Assembly (NCBI GenBank): GCA_021234155.1 | Contig: JAJEKV010000071.1 | Location: forward strand, 4,652,483-4,716,482 | Reading direction: 5' to 3' | Source: Isoetes taiwanensis | Lineage: Eukaryota; Streptophyta; Lycopodiopsida; Isoetales; Isoetaceae | DNA length: 64,000 bases | Shown: piece after piece, positions 34,085 to 45,024 of the stretch | Numbering within the stretch: the stretch's first letter is position 1 | Layout: each line of letters opens with the position of its first letter | Position numbers and translations under genes: made by a program | The notes under the pieces: generated by a model | Told to the model about the DNA's origin: nothing | What the model saw: the letters and a program-made list of their open reading frames with translations, nothing else | Databases searched by the model: none

Positions 34085-34332
34085 CCCCGGGGGATTCACA
34101 TAGTGTAGGCCGTATATACCATGTGAGTGGACGATAAGGGGTTTTTTTTAACCTAAAGCGTATGAATACGTACGGGAAGGGGTTCTTTAGACCTTAAAAA
34201 ATCCAATCTCTAGTGATGTATTTCATACGGAAAGGGGTTTTTTAGACCTTAAAAAAAGCGTATACGAAGGGGTTTTTTATGACCCCTTCCTCGCACATGG
34301 CGTATCCCTTATACACTAAGTGGTATCCCCGG
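34085..34332. mobile_element. 248-bp MITE in the DUF7869 gene of element B
   Basis: It is flanked by GGAATGGAT on both sides (34076-34084 and 34332-34340), so the target duplication is 8 or 9 bp (hAT-like or Mutator-like). Terminal inverted repeats are CCCCGGGGGATTCACATAGTG and, inverted, CCGGGGATACCACTTAGTG. Inside are internal direct repeats with a GGGGTT(C/T)TTTAGACC core. It interrupts the GMDQ motif, so this copy of the protein is disrupted. Removing it gives the GMDQKK seen in A. Confidence 0.85.
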
Positions 34333-36047
34333 GAATGGATCAAAAAAAGACAACTCTACCCCATTTCCTAAATATTCCAAAAGATGTGCCAGAGGAATGT
34401 TTTGTTAAAGTCCATCTTGTAGGAGCCATGGTCTTCAAAGGAAGTCTAAAGTGCAAAGTATTTTTGACGTATCCAAACTTGCATGGTGACCCAAACCTTA
34501 CAATTACAATTCTTAACAAGGTCCTGTGCGAGCAAGAGCAACTACCACCAGTGCTCTACCTGCAACTTGACAACACTACAAGAGAGAACAAGAATCAAAC
34601 ACTCTTTGCTTATTGTGCTATGCTAGTGGAGCTAAGGATCTTCAGAAAAGTAAAACTCGGATTTTTACTTGTGGGGCACACCCATGATAAGATTGACCAG
34701 ATGTTCAGCAGATTTTCTATGCGCCTTAGAAGGAAGAAAGCTTTTTGTCTTCCTACTTTAGTTCGAATCATTGAAGATTCTTACACTCCTATTCCAATGG
34801 TCGAGCTTCTTAAAGAGACTGCTGACTTTAGAGAGTTTGTTTTTCCTCAACGTTCAGATAGAAAACTAGCTGTGAACAAGTTGAATGATCTTACCTTTCA
34901 ACATCACATTAAGTTCTACTTGAAGGATGGACAAAGCTTCTTACAGGGGAAGAAGTACACCACAACTAAGGATTGGAGTCCACCAGAGGGATTGCACTTC
35001 CTTAAATTTGTTCCAGACCATTGCTTCATAGAGCGTGCTGAGCAACTTCCTCTCAAAAATCCTAAAGAGTCCAAACAGAAGAAAAGTACCCCATTGACAT
35101 CCTTAAAAGCCATTGAAAATGGCATTTCCTCGGGCTTCAAGTACTTCTCGGAAGAAGATCAGATGTGGTGGGGAAATTTTTTTCTTGACCAGAAGGATGT
35201 CTTGGAACATCTAGCTCTAAGACAGTTGCAAGAACCATTTCAATGGCCTGACACCTTCCATCAACCCCAGAACCAGGCAGGTCCAAGCAATGCTACAATA
35301 GCACCTGCAGCAGAGGAAGAAGAGGACCGAGTCATATACCTCGGACCAAGACGTAGGAATGAGCCTCAAGGCAATATCACAGAAATAGCTAAAGGTATGC
35401 TGATTGCTCTTCCAACTGAGGAAGATGACAAAGGTCGGCCTTTTTGGATAGCAAAAGTTCTTGATACAGTCAAGGAGGAAGGCTTAGTAACTAAACTCAA
35501 GATTCACTGGCTGGCCACATGTTCAGAAAATGCTTTTGAAGGTAGGTATGAGTTAGAAATGAGAACTCAAGGAAAGGGGAGGAAGTCTAAGAAAGTGGGT
35601 TGTATGGACGAGCTGAACTTTAAGTGATGTGACTATATTATGCTACGATTTCAAATTGAAATCTGACAATCGTCTGCGCCAGAGAACTATCAATTTGCTT
35701 AAAAAGACTTGTAATTACGAGGAAGATCATGAAGAAGGGAGTGGTGGTGGCAATGCTTCACCATCTGTTGATAGTGACGAGGAAGACAACTCAAGCACTT
35801 CCTCGAGTGACAGTGAAAGAAGTGAAGGAGATGAGGATGGCATAAATGAACATGATGACGTCCTGGATCCCTCCTTCATCACTCCTCACACTTTTGCCCA
35901 TAACTGAGTCTTAGAAAAAGACTGTAAATTTTGCATGTGAATATGAAGATTTTATCTTCAACTTTTGAGAATACTACAGTATCAGTTACAGACTTTACTT
36001 TATCCCCTGAAATTAGAGTTCCTCTCTAAAAACATACTTAAAGAACA

Positions 36048-39000
36048 TCTTCTTTTTTATTTTGGTAAGGTGTTGGTAATTGTGCCTGTGCAACCGCATG
36101 GAACGCCCGCATGGAACGCCGCATGCGGCGTTCCCTTTTGCCTGAGTTCCCCCTTGCGGCATCGCCAGCATCCTGAGTTCCCCCTTCCGGCATCGCCAGC
36201 ATTTAATTCGAATTTTTTGAAGTTGGCCGAGCCGACACAATTAATGACGACGAATTTTGGATACGAAACTCAGTTTTGCGCTTCTTCTGGCTATTGCGCT
36301 GGGTCGGATCTTGGAGCTGTGGAGCTCTTCAGCTGGGCGGCAGGTGAGAGGTGAGGATGGAAACAAAGCAAGAATCTGAAGTTCTTCTTACCAATAATGC
36401 TGTTTTATTCTTCAGGTTACTCTCCCACTTTTACTCACGAAACGCAGGCTGTGCGCACTTGGGATCCTTGGAGCTGTGGAGCTCTTCAACTGAGCGGCAG
36501 GTGAGCATGGAAACGGCAAGTGAGCATGGAAACAGAGCAAGAATCCGAAGTTGTTCTTGCCAATAATGAAATCTTCCCCCGTTCTGCATTCTTCATTGTC
36601 TTCAGCTATGCATCTTTCTTCCTCATTTCCTCCTCTCACCTACGATTTTTTCGGTCAGCTCCTCAGAGTTGGATTCTGAGCTTGAGCTGAGTCGTGTCCA
36701 TGATCGGCAGGGGTCCGATGAGATGCATTAGAAAGCCTAGAATGCAAACGGTGATCATGATATTTTCTTAAGATTGTCTTTTTTTTTTAGGATTACAGCT
36801 TCAGGATTACTTTTGGATTGTTCAAAATTTGTAGTGCTTTGTAAATTCGATCCAAAAGAACAGGGCGAGGAGGCAGCTTGCCATCTTCCCAGCTATCAGT
36901 GTACGTTCCTCCTTTTTTTTGCACCCTGAACATGTTGACTGGAAGACATTGATGCAGTGCACACAGCATGATTTGAGCCCGCAACACATGATATTTTGTT
37001 CTGCATTTGGATTGTAAATTTTGAGTCAAGATTAGTTGATGCTGACAACAAGATTTGCCTTGCAAAACATCGTTTCATATTCTGTTTTTGTAAAGGTTTT
37101 AGAGCTTATAAGATGTTTTACCTACAACAGGACATTGCAAAGATGTTTTTGCATCAGATACAAAATTTGAGGTATGAAGCCTTATACCATTTGCAGTTGA
37201 AGCCTTATGCAAGTCTGAAACTATGTTTTGTGTCGCGTTTAGGCTGTATTGAACACACTTTTTATCTGATCCCTTGCTTGCCATATACGATTCTACAAGA
37301 CAAATTTATGCAGTGCCGTAGGTTCTAACCTTACGCTGCCTCAAAAATCGGTAAAGGATTTGGGCTACAAAAACATGTCCAGGTAAATTCTGAGGTGCCC
37401 CTAAAGACATTTTTGTTTGAGATGTGCTTCAAAGAAGCGCCAAGGAATAGTTAAATCGATCTCAGGAAATAGCAAAATTGACCTTTTCTTTTCAAGCTGC
37501 TCTGCAAAAATGTCCTCTTCTTCCGGCCCCCTTCCTTTCAACGGCCCTTCTTCAAAGGATCTCTGCATACGATTGACCGATGTGAATATAATCGTTTTCT
37601 TAAGTGTTGCTTTACTTTTGCCGATCGAGTTACAGATTGGAGCTGCAGTTGTTCCAGATCAAACATTTGCATTTATCTCGCTTCACATCATATCCTGATA
37701 TTTAGTGATGCAAGGATTGTTCTTTGCAGGGAGTTTCTTCACAATAAATCTTACAAGTTAAAGGGCTTTGATCTTCTGCTTTCTATCTGATTTCTCTGAG
37801 CTAATGCCAATAAGCCATTTTTTAACAGGACTACTAGGGTGTTTGCTCTTATGGCTTTCAAATGTTTTTTTGGCAGGTTCTATCTCTCGCATGGCTCCAT
37901 GGGTTCAACTCCCTAAAGCATGATTGCATAGTAAAGTATGTGATTGCAGGAGCTCAAACATGCAAAATACTTCGAGCAACAGTATCAAATAAGTTGTAAG
38001 TTCATGCAGTCCACATTCGTTGAAGATAAAATTTTCATGGCCAGGTTGGATGACTGAGAAGAAGGTTCAGGCTTTAAATATTGTAGTGGGATATTAAATA
38101 CTTAGTTCTTCACGTGAATGTCATGGTTCTCTAACATGTAGTTTGGCATGCAGGAGAGTTTAGGCTGCCTTAACAGGGGATGAGCTACACTTAGCACAAA
38201 CACATAGTTCGGACAAGTGGATTTTTGAGGTCCGTAATATCTCTCTTTTTTTGTTGTAGCATATAGTTTTTTGAAAATGCATTTAAGATTTTGCATTCAG
38301 AATTTTCTATTCTAAATTCCTGGTACAGATCTCTACATTATTAGTGGTTGGGGAGAAACTCCTTTGGCTTTTTTATTTAGAGCATCCAAATGCCGCCCCA
38401 ATAGAGATTATTGCCAGGAACAATAAGAACTGCAGTGTGGCATCATAGTGATCAGTCAATATTAACTTCATGCAATGATACCGGTGGCATCAGGTAATCA
38501 TTTATTTTATTGCTCTGATTCAGTAAATTGTTTCTCTGATATTTATAACAACTACTGCTTCTAGATTTTAGTCTTGCAGTCTTATAATGTCTTTGGCAGA
38601 ATTGCGTGAATCTTGTGTATATATTTCTTCTGATTTTATGGGATGTAAGAACAAAGAAACAAGGTAATATGAGATTCCTTTTAGGGTGGAAGATGAATAT
38701 CAAAGGTGAATATCATTGCACTCTTAGGTCACAACAAATTTACTTGCTAATGTGTTTCGTGGGCTCGGCTTGGCATATATGCATGTCTTTGCTTTGGTAA
38801 TGTATATGAATGATGTGACAGAATGGGTTGGCTGTTTGTCAGGACTGATTTATCATAAAGATGTCCTCTTTAGAAGATTGCAGAATCCATCGATGCATGG
38901 TGCAACTGTGTTCAGGGTGTGAAGTGTGCTGCTAACACCCATAAGTCATCATTTCATGTAAGCACTCTTGCCTGTGGATAAAGAACAATTGTCCATATGG

Positions 39001-41406
39001 AAAGTGCATAAAAAAACGATTTTCCATATGCAAAAAATATTTTCATAATTTGGCAAGGACTATCCAATTATAACGGGAAAAACACTATTGAGCATGTATG
39101 GGCATGACCTCTTTTATATACATGAATTGGGTCTGCTGTAAGTTAAGCTCAAGTAATGTTTTTTTGCAGGCATATGCATCCGAAACTAGCAGGTCGTTGT
39201 TAGAAAGTGAGCGGAGCACATCAAGGTGTGACGCGAATCAGCGTTTAAGAAGACACATTTTGCATTGGAGGAGGAGATTCTGAAGGATTTTGCATTGGAG
39301 GAGATTATAAATCCGTAGAAGGAATCCAATCAATCTGCGAGGAGGGATCGATAGAAGAAGAAACACCACTTTGTACACCATGATTGGGCAGAGTCTCATG
39401 TTTACTTGAAACTTATCATTTTAAGAATCTTTTTTCTTTTCAGAGATTCCTATATTGATAAGGGTTATATTTGTAAATGGGTCTATCTAAAAAGGCGTCC
39501 ATCAATTGCAAATGCCAAATTGTTAGGTTAGCACACAGTCATGTTATCTGTTCTCATATCTGCATGCAGCTTTAATCTAATTCAAGATCAGTGGGATTTG
39601 TTACTCTGAGGAAACGTTATAATGCTGCATTTGAGATCATATGGCTTGGCATTTCAAGATTGTCAAAAGTGTCTCTCACCATGAGGGAACTAAGTCCAAA
39701 TGAAGACAAAATGACGGGCCTGTGTATTAGATACAGTTATAAATTAATTTTCAATTTCTTACAAGTTGTTCTATGCCCCTGACTGAAAAAGGACATTTGA
39801 ATATGTTACTGTATAATATAGAAATTAAGGCCCCTCTTTTATAGTCGTAAATGTAAACAATCCTCTTTCACTATCCAAAGGCAAAAACAGATTGAATCTT
39901 GAATAAAAAAAGGAGTGATCAACAATGCTTGGTCCACGAAATATGTTTCGTGGAGCGGCTGTTGATTCACATTTGGCATTTCTCCATCAATGCAATATTG
40001 AGAATAAAATACATGCTTCTTTTTTTGCATTGCGGCCCATGTTACAAGGGCATCTCTACAAGCAAATTGCACTTTGTTTGCAGACCATGTTGCAGGGCAT
40101 CTATTTCCAATACAAGACCTAGCAACTAAATTGCAGGGCATCTATTTCCAGTACAAGACCTAGCAATTAAATTACAAAACCACCATACATTGCTGCTTAG
40201 ATGACAGGGTAAGCCATGCCATCTATTTTGAGATGTGCATCTTTATCAATTTTGTGCTTTACAAATTATCTTGCACTGAATCTTCTTCTGCGGTGTAGTC
40301 GAAGAATATGCAACAACTATTATTTTAGCTGGGTTTTCTATTTTTGTAACGTCAATCATGAGAACTATCAATCATGTCTTATAAGAGTGGGATGTGTGTC
40401 CCCATATTGACGGATACACATTAAATTTTGCCAAAGGAAAAAATGTTGATATATGTATTTTGTTCTGTGTTTTGGACTACATAATCACAACCACTTCTTA
40501 TGGCCAAGTCCTTTGAAAGAGGCAACCATTATCATGGGTTTGGTTTAGGCTTTAGGGGTTATAGCTTTATCATATTTTGAATATTAAATATTAGAACCTA
40601 ACATACTGACTCCACGGATGGAGCAAGCAATGCTATCAACCATGTCGCCAAGACGCGCCACAAATTTAGGGTCTGACTTCATCATATTTTGAATTTAAGA
40701 AACTAGAATCTAACAAACAGCTCATGGATTGAGTAGGCAATGCTATCAACCATGTCGTCATCACACCATAAATTTAGGGTTTAATGTTTAGGATTTGGCA
40801 TTTAGGATTTGTCAGTTTGAATAGGATGTTATGACTATGTTTTTATATCTTTTACGAAAGGAGAATGTTTTTATATATTTTATGGATGGATTGGTTTAGA
40901 GTTTAGGGGCTACAACTTTACCATTTGGGCGCTACAACTTTACCATATTATGAACTCTCACATGCATAGGAATTTTAAGGGCACGATGCATATATTGCGA
41001 TTACATAAAATCTTCACTGCACTCCAGTTGAATACGTATTAGATTTGTTATCTTCTACGAAAACCTATACCAACCTAGGCACCAACAAATATTCTAAACT
41101 CTATGTGCTCCATCTTTTACCTTGCTCTACCCATTCCATTATTCTATTCTATTATGTCTGCCTATTCCATGTGCCTCATGACTAATGCCTGACCTCCCTA
41201 AGCCTATCACATCAATTATTCCATTATATCTATGGACATTAATATGATTACAACTCTTTATTCATTTATCATCCATGGTCTCTGTAGACGATAAAATAAA
41301 ATTCAACTCAATTCATTCAATTTATTTCACCTACAAATTCCACACATATACCACCATTCCACACGTCCCTGACTAATGCCCGGCATCGCCGGGCACACGT
41401 TTCTAG
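36048..41406 (+). mobile_element. Non-autonomous Helitron, 5359 bp
   Basis: It starts TCTTC right after A36047 and ends ...TTTCTAG before T41407. A GC-rich hairpin (GCCCGGC-ATC-GCCGGGC, 41378-41394) stands 8 bp before the CTAG terminus, the standard Helitron 3' structure. Flanks joined give AAGAACA|TTCTATTTGC, exactly the uninterrupted sequence of copy C (minus strand near 53145), so it inserted between A and T without duplication. No Rep/helicase gene is present. The interior is AT-rich with exon-like fragments and small ORFs that I cannot identify. Confidence 0.93.
36295..36572. repeat. Tandem duplication inside the Helitron
   Basis: Two copies about 160 bp apart share GGAGCTGTGGAGCTCTTCA, then CGGCAGGTGAG, GGAAACA-AGCAAGAATC and CCAATAATG. 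Further short tandem duplications occur at 40090-40170 (GCAGGGCATCTATTTCCA twice) and 40560-40790 (GCAATGCTATCAACCATGTC twice). Confidence 0.6.
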
Positions 41407-41615
41407 TTCTATTTGCTAAGAAAAGTTCACTTTAAAACAGTCAATTCTTTCGTTCCACAAAAAAATTAGTCATTTTGGGGGGGTCGAAATAGAATTTCAT
41501 GCAACTTTTTTTTTACCTCATTTTACCCCCTTTTTTGTAAAAAAAATGGAATCTTTAAGGAATATTCCTTTTGCTCTCGTTTCGATGATTTGCTCCCGTT
41601 TAATACGCAATCTTA
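41407..41615 (-). repeat. Outer part of the right terminal repeat of element B
   Basis: Read inward on the minus strand it gives AAGATTGCGTATTAAACGGG and then AGCAAATCATCGAAACGAGA, matching the end of element C from 52925 for about 200 bp. It joins 35908-36047 once the Helitron is removed. Confidence 0.85.
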
Positions 41616-41911
41616 TTTAATATCTTTGTCCTGCAAATCCCATTGGAATGGGAAACATTATATTCTCTAACTGTTATTGGCAGATGTTTGTAGTCTGACA
41701 GAGAAGACTGCCAGCAAGTTCATGGCCATTTATAGGCCAGAATTGGGCATAAGGACTTAAGATTTCGAAACCATTAGATTTCGATGACATGACCCTTACA
41801 CTTTAGATGTCATTCAATCCATTATTTCATTACTTTCCTGTACCATTAGACAACGGCCTCCCATAAATAAAGCCCTCGATTTATGTGCCAGCATAATTCT
41901 CTACTTATTCT

Positions 41912-42277
41912 ATGTTTCTTGAGATGGCCAGGCCAAAGGTGTTAGTTAGAAGGCGCTTCAAATTCCGGCGCCATCCATCTCCTTCGTCTTCTTCTTCGAA
42001 TTCGGGCATGTCGGAGGGGAGTGTTAACTCCGCATGCACTATAGAAGAAAATGAGCTTTCTGTGCTTAATCACAGAAAGACTCATAACTCAATCACTGCA
42101 CAAGCTTTGGTGCAGTACTTGGACATGGGCATTCGAATGGAGCCCGAGCTCTTCAACTGGGCTATTAACGCACATGTTCGGCAGAAGGTGCATGTGGAGT
42201 TTACCTTCGTCAAGATTTCTGGCCATTGGGTTCTTATGGAAATAAAAACTCCTGAAACGAGCTGTGTTGCATGCTGA
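41912..42277 (+). CDS. Hypothetical protein, 121 aa, basic N-terminus
   Basis: An intact frame starts at ATG 41912 (second Met at residue 5) and ends in TGC TGA at 42277. The N-terminus is Arg-rich (RPKVLVRRRFKFRRH), followed by a Ser run, then a more ordered segment (ITAQALVQYLDMGIRMEPEL and VEFTFVKISGHWVLMEI). A TATA-like ATAAATAAAG lies 45 bp upstream. I do not recognise the family. It could be a small plant gene or a transposon-borne ORF; the neighbourhood is entirely transposon-derived. Confidence 0.4.
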   Translation: MFLEMARPKVLVRRRFKFRRHPSPSSSSSNSGMSEGSVNSACTIEENELSVLNHRKTHNSITAQALVQYLDMGIRMEPELFNWAINAHVRQKVHVEFTFVKISGHWVLMEIKTPETSCVAC

Positions 42278-42899
42278 AGCCAGCTTCCTTTTTTTTCTTC
42301 TTCTTCCATTTCTTCAGTTTTACAGTTCCTTTTTTTTATATATCCTCCGAATCTCCAGCTTTGGTAGAAGAACTTTCTCTTGAACCCCCTCTTTTGTGAA
42401 AAAACAACATTCATGCTGATGTACATGTTTTGTTGATGAATAGAAATGCAAAACATTATCCTGCAAGAGAATGTTATTTCTTTTTATTTCACTTTGTGAC
42501 TAACACATTCTACAACAGGGACAGGAATGCTTGATCACACGAGTTTGTGAACTCCACCAAGCAGAAGGGTTGCTGAGAATACCTTTTTTTTAAGTACAGG
42601 AATTTTAGTTAGTATTCGGGTCTTGGTGTTCTTTTTGAAGATTATTTCATTCAATAGCACTACATTTCAGTGCATTCATAATTTGTAAAACCTGATTCCA
42701 ATGAATAGAATTTATTTTTGGTTTATATGATAACTGTTGTCTTGAGCAGAGTATGTAATAACAATGTTAAATTTCAAAGTGTAAATACAAACAAAGTGTT
42801 TTTAGACAAAGTATGTAAACAAAGTTTTCATATTTCGGAATTTCATTCAATATAACTGCAGAAATACAGCAATGTGTCACAATAGGAAGGCTAAATCAA
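42278..42899. other. AT-rich intergenic DNA, no gene seen
   Basis: Pyrimidine tract (42290-42335) followed by AT-rich sequence. The left boundary of the Harbinger element probably lies near 42840-42900 but no terminal repeat was identified. Confidence 0.4.
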
Positions 42900-44790
42900 A
42901 GGAAGGCTAAATGAACCATTTCTCTAGATTTTGGAGGAGGATGTGCCTGATCTGGTCTCCCTTCTTTTTCAACTTCCTGTTCATGTCTTGAGTCTCATAA
43001 TACTCAACCTGTGGGCATTCTGGAGTCAATGGTAGCAATTCCATTCCCTGTCTTTCAAAAATACAATAGTTCCACAATGCAACACATGCATGCACGATTT
43101 TGCTAGCTTGTGATGCTTGAACAGTGAGGCTCTTTAATATTCTCTATTTCTCCTCGACAATGCCAAAACCATTCTCAATTACAACTCTACCTCTGCAGAT
43201 TCTCTTGTTGAATCGATTCTTCCTGCAATCAGGATCAGGAAAGACCTTTAATAAGAATGGCCTGCTAGGATATGCAGAATCTCCAAGTAATTGAGGAGGT
43301 ATGTTTACAACCAGGGATAGGTTCAATCAGATCACGTTTTATAATATCGTATTTTTCGTTTGATGACGGCACAAATTTGACGTTTAATACGCCAAAAATA
43401 CGCCCAAAAAATTTCCGTCGAAAAAAATCGGCGTAAAAGCGAAAACCTTTTAAACTTTGGCGGAATTTTTTTTAAAGCGAACCTTTTTCGGTTTAAACTT
43501 AAAAAAAAAAAAAAAAATTTTTTTTTTTTTAGCTGAACCGGTTAAACTTGCAGCGAACTATTTTCGGCGTGGTGAAGGTTTACAAAAAAAAAAAAAAAAA
43601 TTTTTTTTTTTTAAGAGTTTCAGCGAGTTTAACCGAAGGTTTTCGCTTTCTGTGAAAAAAGTTTCGTGTAGTTTAAAACAGGTTTTCGTTTTACGATTTT
43701 TTTTTTTGAATTTTGGCGTAAAGTTTAAATTGAAGGTTTAAACACGCGAAAAAGTTCGCGTGAAGTTTAAACGGAAGGTTTCGCTTACGCGAAATTTTTT
43801 TTTTCCGGCCGGCGAGTATAAAATACGAAAAATACGTATTTTTCCCAAAAATACGTATTTTTGGACTTTATACGTCTGAAAAAATAATTTCATACGTACA
43901 GAACCTATCCCTGTTTACAACTATATCTTCCTCAGTAGGCATTCCTTTGTTGATCTTCTTCCCTTGTAATCTAACAACCGGTTCCTGTAATATAGATTTA
44001 GAGGCCAACCTATTATAAATGGTGCTTTTCCAGAATCATGTACAGATCCTACTCTAATACAACACACATTGACAAACAATTTACTATGAGTTACACAGCC
44101 TTGAAACAGAATAGAGTGTCTTTTATTTTTGTTGTAATAGTCATTTGCATGATCCTTTTTCTTAGCTTTTCTGTAGAAGTATATGTGGCTGCCATCAACT
44201 GCAGCAAACACATTAGGAAGACCAGTCGCCTCCTTAAATTCTGCTATAATGTTGAGTAATCTCTGCCCTGATGGAATGGCTATAAATCTCTTATACATTA
44301 TGCTCTTGGACGCCAAAGCTAGTGTGATCTTCCTCACATACTTCTGAACTGTGGACTGACCAGCATAAAATCTCCTTCCAACATGTAGAGGAGATTTCCC
44401 CATGAGCAAGGAAATAAATAACCATAGCTGCAGCCCTTCTTGGCTCTATGGGAGCCCTCACTTTATTGCCTGGTTTTACAAAATATGGGGCCAGAAGACC
44501 TACCAGTTTTTCGAATGAGGATCTTGACATCCTGTAACATTGTCTCTACATATCATCTTCATAGAAGGGCAAGCAATTCCAGGCATGTTTGTCAACGCTA
44601 TCCCACTGTGTGATTTGTCTCGGTGCAACCCAAAATCTTGTTGAAGGCCTCTTTAGCCTGGTTGTCCCCAACAGAATCAAGGTAAATTGACAGCAAGTCA
44701 TGAGCCGACTGCTTTCAATGGATTCGGTCTCCATAGCTAAGTCCAAGACTCGGAATCGTGATCTGAAGACATGAGGTTTAGGCAAAACTG
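42900..44790 (-). pseudogene. PIF/Harbinger transposase (DDE_Tnp_4 type), split by a MITE
   Basis: Minus-strand segments give an N-terminal region with SRSSFEKLVGLLAPYF and AAAMVIYFLAHGE (helix-turn-helix type). They continue with STVQKYVRKI and the catalytic core: VFAAVDGSHI (first D), NVCCIRVGSVHDSG (second D) and, past the MITE, LLGDSAYPSRPFLLK with VVIENGFGIVEE (final E). Joined across the MITE, the sequence reads TEEDIVVNIPPQLLGDSAYP. A frameshift precedes it near 44020, and another separates the 44530 and 44409 frames. A further upstream frame (44785-44546) is less certain. The host of the MITE was recently coding. Confidence 0.82.
43312..43913. mobile_element. 602-bp hAT-type MITE
   Basis: The 8-bp duplication TTTACAAC flanks it exactly (43304-43311 and 43914-43921), and the termini CAGGGATAGGTTC / GAACCTATCCCTG are perfect inverted repeats. 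CAGGG termini with 8-bp duplications are diagnostic of the hAT superfamily. The interior is a series of A-run/T-run inverted blocks (43500-43530, 43587-43612) and GGTTT/AAACC repeats, with no coding capacity. Confidence 0.93.
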
Positions 44791-45024
44791 CTGCAATGCA
44801 ATGTCGAGCATAATTGTGCGCAAGACCATGGCAATCATCCCCAAAATCACTGAATCCATACTATAATATTCTTAAGGCCAGATTGTAGCAGAGATTTGGG
44901 AAAAAATGAAAGAAAGAAAACCAATTGATGATTCAAAGATTGCTTCGCGCCAACAGACATTGAATTCCGGCAGGCCGGTAGATTTTGGCACCCTCTGTTT
45001 CTGGTTACTCAGCAAAATGGCCGA
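44791..45024. other. Intergenic, no gene seen
   Basis: Flank between the Harbinger gene and the chromovirus fragment. No terminal repeats or ORFs are supported. Confidence 0.4.

Larger units (their letters stand above)
21316..35907 (+). pseudogene. DUF7869-type transposase-like protein of element B, split by two insertions
   Basis: Exon segments are 21316-22301, 33428-34084 (with a 67-bp intron at 33887-33953) and 34333-35907. The N-terminus carries repeated LPPPF-V/Q-x-SP motifs, followed by a basic and Cys-containing region (KCCSLGCINRF), AYHVRP|DRNTFLHY across the chromovirus, NPAIDDHCGPRR and CSRCAELK. A coiled-coil-like LAKHRKKALERP stretch precedes the core: IVGMD|QKKTTLPHF across the MITE, LQLDNTTRENKNQ, VGHTHDKIDQMFSRF and MRLRRKKAFC. 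After about 400 residues a compact segment (ITEIAKGMLIALPTEEDDKG, FWIAKVLDTV, KIHWL) looks like an SH3/Tudor-type reader fold. An acidic Ser/Asp/Glu tail ends near 35907. A one-base shift relative to C gives a stop at 35625. The three acidic motifs fit a DDE-type nuclease; transposase activity is inferred, not shown. Confidence 0.72.
17201..41615. mobile_element. Element B: same family as A, interrupted by three younger insertions
   Basis: The two divergent genes are a minus-strand ParB/methyltransferase (20981 down to 17208) and a plus-strand DUF7869 protein (21316 to 35907). The right terminal repeat is split into 35908-36047 and 41407-41615 by a Helitron. A chromovirus (22302-33427) and a MITE (34085-34332) interrupt the DUF7869 gene. 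Without these insertions B would be about 7.7 kb from the methyltransferase stop to the right end. The left end is not recognised. Its palindrome is GTGTATTCCGGAATACAC, shared with C and different from A. Confidence 0.8.

Noticed and set aside
36996-37698. Small ORFs in the Helitron as host genes
   Set aside because: No recognisable domain and no continuity across plausible splice sites. Treated as possible captured fragments only.
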